NCBI RefSeq assembly: GCF_018449775.1
Contig: NZ_JAAVVB010000007.1
Location: forward strand, 124,001 to 188,000
DNA length: 64,000 nt
Direction of reading: 5' to 3'
Source: Mucilaginibacter sp. dw_454
Lineage (GTDB): Bacteria; Bacteroidota; Bacteroidia; Sphingobacteriales; Sphingobacteriaceae
Positions 27,036 to 33,290 of the stretch are shown here, in pieces (position 1 is the first letter of the stretch; the number at the start of each line of letters is the position of its first letter). Below the pieces are notes generated by a model. The model saw only the letters and a program-made list of their open reading frames with translations. It was not told the DNA's origin and searched no databases. Position numbers and translations under genes: made by a program.

Positions 27036-27503
27036 TTAATCCTCCCTAACATACCACTCATCATAAATACTTACTCCCGGACCATTTAACCCGGTTAGAT
27101 TGGCTACAGCGTGGAGCTTACCGTGCTCCATCATTATTTGGCCGTTTATTTTTACGTTTTCAAATCCTTTCCAAGACGCATACTCCGTCACCTCCTCATA
27201 ATTGCCATTAACCAACGTGTAGTGGCCACCAGCAACAGAGGTTGCTCGTCTCTTGTTATCTAGGCTCGGGATCTTTCTTTCAATAATGATAACGAAGTTA
27301 TTGGGAGTAATTATTTTCCGTTGTAATATGTTGGAGCTGTCGCCAACAAAGATTTGACCATCGGGGTAAGTAACTTTTGACGAAACCAGTTTCCAGGTGC
27401 CAAGATATTCAGTTTTTGTTGTTTTCTTTTTTGATTGCGCAAAGGCGGTTGCCGAAAAAAGCAAGCACACTATTATAACGCGGGATAATTTTTGGTTCAT
27501 CAT
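27036..27503 (-). CDS. Secreted lipocalin-like protein (paralogue 2)
   Basis: A 155-residue protein with the same signal peptide as its downstream paralogue and a mature domain starting YLGTWKLVSSKVTYPDGQ and ending IYDEWYVRED. The start is ATGATG; the second ATG (27500) matches the paralogue's start. A good promoter lies just upstream at 27521-27551. No function is known; the domain suggests binding of a small hydrophobic ligand. Confidence 0.75.
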   Translation of the reverse strand: MMNQKLSRVIIVCLLFSATAFAQSKKKTTKTEYLGTWKLVSSKVTYPDGQIFVGDSSNILQRKIITPNNFVIIIERKIPSLDNKRRATSVAGGHYTLVNGNYEEVTEYASWKGFENVKINGQIMMEHGKLHAVANLTGLNGPGVSIYDEWYVRED

Positions 27504-27520
27504 AAAGGTTATTGGTTGAT

Positions 27521-27551
27521 TAAATGTAGGTAATATTCCATTTGCAACAAA
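27521..27551 (-). promoter_or_regulatory. Bacteroidota-type promoter for lipocalin-like paralogue 2
   Basis: On the minus strand TTTG (27548-27551) is followed after exactly 19 bases by TACATTTA (27521-27528), one mismatch from the TAnnTTTG -7 box. It is placed to give a leader of roughly 10-20 bases. Confidence 0.55.
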
Positions 27552-27573
27552 CCCTTAAAATTTTACACATAAA

Positions 27574-27603
27574 AGAAAGCCTTTCATTTCCGAAAGGCTT
27601 TCT
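27574..27603 (-). terminator. Terminator after the tRNA-Val 3'-half copy
   Basis: AGAAAGCCTTTC pairs perfectly with GAAAGGCTTTCT around a 6-base loop, and on the minus strand is followed by TTTTATG. It starts one base after the tRNA-like 3' end, the same layout as the terminator after the intact tRNA-Val, and shares its AAAGCCTTT core. Confidence 0.7.
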
Positions 27604-27666
27604 GTGGGAGTTACTGGGTTCGAACCAGTGACCCTCCCGATTATAAATCGGGATGCGCAGAACCAG
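27604..27666 (-). pseudogene. 3'-half copy of tRNA-Val with an altered anticodon arm
   Basis: On the minus strand this reads from the D-loop (CTGGTTCTGCGCAT) through an anticodon-like arm and a complete T arm to the acceptor 3' strand AACTCCC and base A73. The last 33 bases are identical to tRNA-Val at 27968-28000. The anticodon arm is different and two bases longer (CCCGA/TCGGG around TTTATAA). There is no matching 5' acceptor strand; instead the TGA stop of the GIY-YIG gene sits directly upstream. It cannot fold as a full tRNA. Confidence 0.75.
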
Positions 27667-27912
27667 TCATTTTGATGCTATTAATTGCTCAATCATTTTT
27701 CGGCTTTTCCAGTTTTTTATTTGTTTTTCTAGCTTTAACGCGGCAGATTTATCGGAACACTCTTCTGTATATTTTAATTCCCAATCTCCCGTTTTTCCTA
27801 TAAATCCAGAATGATTAGTATTGTGTTTTTTTATACGCTCTGTCACACTTTGACAAGAGCCAACATAATACTTGCTTCTAGCATTGGAGTAGATTATATA
27901 AATAAAATACAT
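27667..27912 (-). CDS. Small GIY-YIG endonuclease
   Basis: An 81-residue single-domain protein starting at the ATG at 27912 (MYFIYIIYSN); a TTG 15 bases upstream is less likely. FIYIIYSNARSKYYVGSC contains the GIY-YIG-type pair of motifs, and the conserved catalytic glutamate region is KLEKQIKNWK near the C-terminus. Family members cut DNA and include homing endonucleases and UvrC-like nicking domains; stand-alone ones like this are common in Bacteroidota and uncharacterised. The gene starts about 15 bases after the tRNA-Val terminator and ends at the tRNA fragment. Confidence 0.82.
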   Translation of the reverse strand: MYFIYIIYSNARSKYYVGSCQSVTERIKKHNTNHSGFIGKTGDWELKYTEECSDKSAALKLEKQIKNWKSRKMIEQLIASK

Positions 27913-27926
27913 AATTAATATAAACA

Positions 27927-27960
27927 AAAAAGCCCCTAGAACTTAATCTAAAGGCTTTTT
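27927..27960 (-). terminator. Terminator of tRNA-Val
   Basis: On the minus strand AAAAAGCCTTTAGA pairs with TCTAGGGGCTTTTT around a 6-base loop, with two G-U pairs, and the 3' arm ends in a T-run. It lies 8 bases after the tRNA 3' end. Confidence 0.7.
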
Positions 27961-27968
27961 GTCTATAG

Positions 27969-28043
27969 TGGGAGTTACTGGGTTCGAACCAGTGACCCTC
28001 TGCTTGTAAGGCAGATGCTCTGAACCAGCTGAGCTAAACTCCC
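27969..28043 (-). tRNA. tRNA-Val (anticodon TAC)
   Basis: A complete 75-base cloverleaf: acceptor GGGAGTT/AACTCCC with A73, D arm, anticodon arm TCTGC/GCAGA with loop CTTACAA (anticodon TAC, codon GTA), and T arm with GGTTCGAACCC. CCA is not encoded. A strong promoter lies just upstream. Confidence 0.95.
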
Positions 28044-28057
28044 TCGTTTTGGGACTG

Positions 28058-28088
28058 CAAATATAGAAGTATGACACAATTGTTCAAA
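28058..28088 (-). promoter_or_regulatory. Bacteroidota promoter of tRNA-Val
   Basis: On the minus strand TTTG (28085-28088), exactly 19 bases, then TATATTTG (28058-28065): a full match to the -33 TTTG and -7 TAnnTTTG consensus. It predicts a start a few bases before the tRNA 5' end. Confidence 0.75.
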
Positions 28089-28215
28089 ATAAAAATGAAA
28101 TAATATATAACCCACTGTAAATCAGCTTATATTATACTCTAGGTTTGATTGATATTATCAGGATAGATGCTAACATTTGTTTTATCGCCGCTTTTTCTCT
28201 GATATGAATGATCTA

Positions 28216-28956
28216 TTACTTGTTTCTTTCTTTCTCCAATTGCGACAATACCTTCTTTAATTTTGCTTCGATATCTTTACCTAAATCTTCTATTTTAACC
28301 TTAGTTTCTTTGTTTATAACCGCCGTCTTAGCTTGTAAAGCACCTACCAATTTTGCGGAGAAACTTTGTAGCTTACTTAGTAACGTCAAAAATTTAGTTA
28401 TTGCAGAGATCGACTCTTCTACTTTTATACTAGTTATAGTCTTATAATAAACATCGAAACTATCTATATGTGCCGCGACTTGGTTTCTAATATTAGAAAA
28501 CGCTGTATCCACCTGAAAGTCTTTTCGAAATACCTTCATTTCTTTAGCTATTTGAACATATTCCAATTCTAAGCTCGCAGCGTTTTCTTTTACGTACTTA
28601 TTAAACTTTGAGTTGACTTTTTTATATGATTCAAAGGTTTCAAATATTATAGCATAGCCGTGCTTTGCGTAAAACAATAATTCCCATTCAGAACTAACAA
28701 GGTATAGTTGCTTTGCAACAATAGCTAAGTCTAACATAGAAATGTACAATAAGGCATTATACTCCAACATTGTCTTTACCTCATCAAAAAGTGCATTGTC
28801 AACACCTCCTGGTAAGACTTTATTTAATACTTCAAATTGTTCTAATCTGATTTTCAGAGTCTGTAAGTGTTTAAATTGTGAATCCAAAACCTTGTTCGTG
28901 GCGTCGAACACCTGCGCTCCAGCTTCAGTAATAGGTATTTTAATTTCTTTGCCCAT
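28216..28956 (-). CDS. Helical protein with a HEPN-like RNxxxxH motif
   Basis: The frame is open to 29001, but the ATG at 28954-28956 (MGKEIKIPITEAG) is the likely start, giving 246 residues. The protein is almost all alpha-helical and lysine-rich, with coiled-coil character at both ends. RNQVAAHID at residues 157-165 fits the R-polar-x4-H motif of HEPN RNases, and its helical setting (FSNIRNQVAAH) resembles AbiU2-type HEPN proteins. The start lies inside the 3' end of the histidine kinase gene (17-bp overlap), so they are probably translated together. The coding sequence is clearly AT-richer than its neighbours. The HEPN call is a motif-level inference. Confidence 0.6.
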   Translation of the reverse strand: MGKEIKIPITEAGAQVFDATNKVLDSQFKHLQTLKIRLEQFEVLNKVLPGGVDNALFDEVKTMLEYNALLYISMLDLAIVAKQLYLVSSEWELLFYAKHGYAIIFETFESYKKVNSKFNKYVKENAASLELEYVQIAKEMKVFRKDFQVDTAFSNIRNQVAAHIDSFDVYYKTITSIKVEESISAITKFLTLLSKLQSFSAKLVGALQAKTAVINKETKVKIEDLGKDIEAKLKKVLSQLEKERNK

Positions 28957-30052
28957 ATTCTTCTTGCCGCTTAAACAAAATACTATATTCCACCCCCTCA
29001 TTAACCTCGCTTTTTACCGAAATACTGCCGCCAAGACTGGTAATGTGGTTATAAATAAGGTACAGGCCAATGCCTTTACTATCTGTGTTATCATGAAATT
29101 TTTGATGAAAGCCAAAGATTTTATCCTTCACTTTCTCCATATCAAAGCCTATCCCCTTGTCTGCAAATGTTAGCCGGTCAACACCGTCCACCAGTTGTGT
29201 GGATATGGTTATGTGAGGCGCCTCGCCGGGCCTGGCATATTTAATGGAGTTGGTGATGAGGTTTAGAAATATACTTTGCAGATATGCCTCATTGAACCAG
29301 ATCTGGCTCAACTCCCTAAAATCCACCACAATAACCGTGCGCGATCCTGCAATTAATGATCGGAGTGAATTTAAAACGGTATCCAGTGTTTTATTAAGGT
29401 CCACTTTCTCTAACGACACATTTGGCGTCGCTTTCTCTGTCAGCGCGTCTACATATTTATCCAGCGTGTGCTTCAGGTTTTGTGTGGCGGCTTTCAGCAG
29501 GTTAATTAGTTCAAGCGTTTCGCTGTTTTCTTGTTTAATATCGTCAAGCAAACTAAAAACCGACAGCAGATTAGTTACCGGCGCACGCAGATCATGCGAG
29601 GTGGTATAATTAAGCTGCTTTAAGTCGTCATTAATACCTGTCAGGTTCTTGATAATTTGATTGCGTTCTTCCTCCAGTTTTTTCTTGTGCGTAATGTTTT
29701 TGGCAATGGCGTATACCAACTGCTCGCTATCAACAGGTACCGAGGTCCATGACAACCATATTATCTCGCCGGTTTTGGTTACATAACGGTTTTCAAAATG
29801 CAATAGGGGGATGTTCTTTGCCGTAAGATTGTGGCGGCCGGCAGCTGTATTGGTTTTGTCTTCCAGGTAAACAAAATCATTGATGGGCCTTGAAAATAGC
29901 TCCTCTTCTGTATATCCTAAAAGATTGCAAACAGCAGGATTTATTTTTTTGAAATAGCCATCAAACCCGGCTATACATAGCCAGTCGGCGGAGAGGTCAA
30001 AAAACAATCCGAGGTTAAATTTATCGTCCGGGGTATCTTTTCGCACAGTCAT
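28940..30052 (-). CDS. PAS-domain sensor histidine kinase
   Basis: A 370-residue soluble kinase with no membrane segment. A PAS domain covers about residues 14-123 (FDLSADWLCIAGFDGYFKKINPA to ITHKKKLEEE). The dimerisation helix has the phosphoacceptor His153 in TSHDLRAPVTNL. The ATPase domain has the N box LNLITNSIKYA, the G1 box DKGIGFD and GIGLYLI. It lacks a receiver domain and no response regulator is adjacent. Instead it overlaps the HEPN-like gene by 17 bp. Signal and partner are unknown. Confidence 0.88.
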   Translation of the reverse strand: MTVRKDTPDDKFNLGLFFDLSADWLCIAGFDGYFKKINPAVCNLLGYTEEELFSRPINDFVYLEDKTNTAAGRHNLTAKNIPLLHFENRYVTKTGEIIWLSWTSVPVDSEQLVYAIAKNITHKKKLEEERNQIIKNLTGINDDLKQLNYTTSHDLRAPVTNLLSVFSLLDDIKQENSETLELINLLKAATQNLKHTLDKYVDALTEKATPNVSLEKVDLNKTLDTVLNSLRSLIAGSRTVIVVDFRELSQIWFNEAYLQSIFLNLITNSIKYARPGEAPHITISTQLVDGVDRLTFADKGIGFDMEKVKDKIFGFHQKFHDNTDSKGIGLYLIYNHITSLGGSISVKSEVNEGVEYSILFKRQEEYGQRN

Positions 30053-30123
30053 GTATTATCAGTTTGCCGGTCCGGGTAGCAACAGCAAAGCTATTATACA
30101 TAATTTTGTACGGTTTATTTATT

Positions 30124-32103
30124 TTATTGTTTCAATATTCGCATAGCCTGCCCTCCACCGGCAGCAATGGGCACATCTATCACATCTTTATTACTAACTG
30201 TTTTGATAATCTTGGTCAGATGATTGGGGTTTCTATAGTCATCTGCGGCGTCCTGGTATAACTCGGCCTGGTAATTGCCTGGCGGTAAAAAATCAAACGA
30301 TATTTTCAGTGTCCGCTGCCTGCTGTTATTAATTGTACCTACGTACCAGTCGTCGCCGTGCTTACGGGCAATGGTTAAAAACCCGCCAGGTTCGGCATTT
30401 AATACCTTGGTTTCATCCCAAACTGTGGGGACGGCTTTTACAAAGTCAAATCCAGGTTGGCCCTCATAGGCTTCAGGATAATCGGCCACCATGTGCAGAT
30501 AACTTTCCATCACCACATACATAGCCAGCATGTGGCAGCGCGTACCAATCATCTCAGGGCGAATAAAATGTGTTTTAAACTCGGCGGGAGGTACGGCTCT
30601 GAACCCTCCTAAATGATAATCTGTTGGGCCGGCCAGTAAACGGGTAAACGCAATATCCAGATCATGTTCGGGAGGAAGACCCTCGGCGCGCCACTTGTTG
30701 TTTTCGTAGTTGTACGTGCCTTCGCGGGTAAATTCGTTAGGGTAGGTCCGGCTCATTCCTGTGGGTTTGTATGCCCCATGAAATTGAATAAACAAATGGT
30801 GCGCAGCCGCGTGCTCCAAAATATCCTCTTGAATCTTTACCATCTCCTGGTCGTCGCGATTCAGAAAGTCGACCATCATACCTTTGATCCCCCATTTCTC
30901 AAACTGGGTAAAGGCGGCTTCAAGTTGCGGATAAAGCGCTTGCCAATGTATCCAAACGTGAACTCCTACCCCTTTGGATTTGGCATAATCGCATACCTTC
31001 TGCATATCCAGCGAACCAACGGGCTTAGTTACATCTGAATAGGTACCCGGCGAACCATAGCCTGGCCAATTATTGCTGTACCAGGCGAAGCCGCCATACC
31101 CAATTACCGAATGGTATTCGATATGATTGCGCGCGCAGAAATCGATGTAATATTTATTGAACTCAAAGTTCACACCCGGCATAAACGAGGTGTCGGGCAT
31201 TACGTCGCCGTTCCACCAGTGGAATGAGGTTTTACCTGGTTTAATCCAGGACACATCTTTGATCTTAGATGCCTCGTTCAAATCGGTCAGGATGTTCGAC
31301 TCGATCAATGCACCAACCCGGTCGCTGATCATCATTACCCTCCAGGGGGTATGATGCGGAATGATAGCTTTTACTTTTATTTCCGTTTGTCCCGGCAGCG
31401 GGGATAGCTTGCTGATCAATCCGCCGTTGTGCTTCCCCAGGTACATTCCGGCGTAATTGCGTAGGCTCGCTTCGGTAATAGCCATATATACTTTATTGGG
31501 AAATTCAAACAATGCAGGCATATCCACCAGCGCATCGTCTTTTAATGCGCTTAACGGCATTTTCTCATAAAGTCCTTCATGCGCGTTATCATAGTTTTTG
31601 AATGACAAAATCCGCAGCTGCGGATCACCTGCTACGTTAAACTCGCTGTTCTCGTTTGTCAAAGTATAGGCCGCCCAATTTTTTTGCTGCGGAAAATCAT
31701 ATCTGAAAGCAACACCATCATTAAAAACCCTAACAACAATATTAATGCTTCTTTGCAGACTATTGCTTTCAACCAAAGGAATAATAGCCTCCCGATAGCT
31801 GTTGTTTACGTGTTTGGTTTTACCTACCACCAAATCATATTGCTCCACACCATTTTTATAAATGGGCTTCAGCATTTTTAAGTTCGATACAAAATTTCCA
31901 CTGTCTTTAAAAGACAGGCCCAGGCCGGAGTTGTTGATAATTGATTTACCTTTGTAGCTAACGCGATAGATCGGTTTCTCTTTGGTCAGCGACAGCTCGA
32001 ACCTGATATTTCCATCCGGCGATTTAACATTTACATTTTGAGCCATCAGCGGCTGCACAACAAATAGCATCGCCAACCAACCAAGCGGTTTAATAAGTTT
32101 CAT
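30124..32103 (-). CDS. Glycoside hydrolase family 97 enzyme, secreted
   Basis: A 659-residue protein with a signal peptide (residues 1-21, ending LMAQ). The N-terminal beta-super-sandwich (about 22-290) starts VKSPDGNIRFELSL, followed by the TIM barrel (VIGYGGFAWYSNNW, VHVWIHW, WGIKGMMVDFLNRDDQ) and a C-terminal beta domain, the GH97 order. Asp412 in VDF is where retaining GH97 enzymes have their nucleophile, so alpha-galactosidase-type activity is more likely than the inverting SusB type; this rests on recalled numbering. It is the third of three hydrolase genes in a row. Confidence 0.88.
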   Translation of the reverse strand: MKLIKPLGWLAMLFVVQPLMAQNVNVKSPDGNIRFELSLTKEKPIYRVSYKGKSIINNSGLGLSFKDSGNFVSNLKMLKPIYKNGVEQYDLVVGKTKHVNNSYREAIIPLVESNSLQRSINIVVRVFNDGVAFRYDFPQQKNWAAYTLTNENSEFNVAGDPQLRILSFKNYDNAHEGLYEKMPLSALKDDALVDMPALFEFPNKVYMAITEASLRNYAGMYLGKHNGGLISKLSPLPGQTEIKVKAIIPHHTPWRVMMISDRVGALIESNILTDLNEASKIKDVSWIKPGKTSFHWWNGDVMPDTSFMPGVNFEFNKYYIDFCARNHIEYHSVIGYGGFAWYSNNWPGYGSPGTYSDVTKPVGSLDMQKVCDYAKSKGVGVHVWIHWQALYPQLEAAFTQFEKWGIKGMMVDFLNRDDQEMVKIQEDILEHAAAHHLFIQFHGAYKPTGMSRTYPNEFTREGTYNYENNKWRAEGLPPEHDLDIAFTRLLAGPTDYHLGGFRAVPPAEFKTHFIRPEMIGTRCHMLAMYVVMESYLHMVADYPEAYEGQPGFDFVKAVPTVWDETKVLNAEPGGFLTIARKHGDDWYVGTINNSRQRTLKISFDFLPPGNYQAELYQDAADDYRNPNHLTKIIKTVSNKDVIDVPIAAGGGQAMRILKQ

Positions 32104-32184
32104 CAGGAAGTATAATTGGTATAAGTACTAATGTATTAACAAATTTTAGCACTACCCTGACTTATATATACAACTTTAGGACTT

Positions 32185-33279
32185 TTATTGGCCCGGCAGA
32201 TAAGAGGTTTTACGTGGGCCTGTTAGGTGAAATGGCCGTTTAATAGACAACGTGTCGAAGAAGTTTCGTACTCGTCGCCAGAGAGTAGGCCTGGCTCCGC
32301 CGTATACTTTCATGATATCGGGCACTTTATCCAGCGTAATAACCAGATCGCTGTTGTAAACAGCGCGCAGCTGTTGCACAGGTACTTTAGTCAGGAAGTT
32401 GGTGTGCCATTCCATAAACCATGACCATTTAACACCCTCGGCAAATGACTTCTCCGGATCGGGCGGAATGCCGCATTCGTGCATGGCTATAGGCAGCGTA
32501 TCCCCAACAATAGACCTCACACCATCATACATAGCCAGTCGCGGCACTTTATCTTCAGTCTGGTACGTATCGGCACCGGCTATATCAACATATTGCCTGC
32601 CGGGGTACCAGGCGCTGTCGGGCTTATCGGCGTAGCATAAAACCCAGATCAAATTATCGAGATGTTTTTCGTGCACATAGTAATTGTACATGGTTATCCA
32701 AAGCCGCTTAAACTGCGCCGGCCCTTTTTTGCCCCACCAAAACCAGCTACCATTCAATTCATGAAAGGGACGCCACAAAACCGGGATATGACGGCGCTTT
32801 AATTTTTCAAGGAGCTTCGCTTTTTCATCCAGCTCTTTCCAAAACGCAATATTCTCTGGCGTACCGTATTGGAACACCTTGTCTATATCGACTTCCTTCT
32901 TGGTGTTTTCATAACCACTGCCAATAGCCGGGGCCCCCCAATGCCACATGATGGTTGGGATACCGCCTTTGCGCCACCATTTTTTGGCAAACTTTACCTC
33001 GCGCTCATTCTTATTGCTGTCGATGAAATCAAGCCCGCGAATGGCCGGTTGTTTGTCGGTAGAGTCTTTCAAATATTTTAATTCGTCAAAACTGCCCCAA
33101 TTTGATGTCATTTGCCCGGCCAGCATTTTATGCCCATACATCGCCTGGATGTAAGAGTATAGCGCTTTCGCTTCGCGCGATGCATTTTTGTTGGATAATT
33201 CCATTTGCTGCGCCGATACATTGTTGCAAACAGCGATCAAAATAATACCGGAAATAATTATCCTAAGAAGGTAGCGCAT
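32185..33279 (-). CDS. Glycoside hydrolase family 26 beta-mannanase, secreted
   Basis: A 364-residue protein with a signal peptide (residues 1-24). The GH26 TIM barrel shows its acid/base Glu174 in LWRPFHELNGSWFWWG and its nucleophile Glu268 in PIAMHECG, both at the expected strands. The family cleaves beta-1,4-mannans. With an alpha-galactosidase-like GH97 downstream, galactomannan is a reasonable substrate guess. It starts 11 bp after the GH106-like gene. Confidence 0.9.
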   Translation of the reverse strand: MRYLLRIIISGIILIAVCNNVSAQQMELSNKNASREAKALYSYIQAMYGHKMLAGQMTSNWGSFDELKYLKDSTDKQPAIRGLDFIDSNKNEREVKFAKKWWRKGGIPTIMWHWGAPAIGSGYENTKKEVDIDKVFQYGTPENIAFWKELDEKAKLLEKLKRRHIPVLWRPFHELNGSWFWWGKKGPAQFKRLWITMYNYYVHEKHLDNLIWVLCYADKPDSAWYPGRQYVDIAGADTYQTEDKVPRLAMYDGVRSIVGDTLPIAMHECGIPPDPEKSFAEGVKWSWFMEWHTNFLTKVPVQQLRAVYNSDLVITLDKVPDIMKVYGGARPTLWRRVRNFFDTLSIKRPFHLTGPRKTSYLPGQ

Positions 33280-33290
33280 AGTTTAATAAC

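Larger units (their letters stand above)
27604..28000 (-). mobile_element. Candidate GIY-YIG mini-element inserted in tRNA-Val
   Basis: A 33-bp direct repeat of the tRNA-Val 3' end (27604-27636 and 27968-28000) flanks one small GIY-YIG nuclease gene and a terminator. This is the layout expected if the nuclease gene inserted within a tRNA gene and restored an intact tRNA on one side, leaving a displaced 3' half on the other. No integrase is present. Mobility is inference. Confidence 0.45.

Noticed and set aside
27604..27666. A functional tRNA-Ile (loop TTTATAA, anticodon TAT)
   Set aside because: The 5' acceptor and D-stem half are missing, and the anticodon arm is two bases too long. It is a 3'-half fragment.
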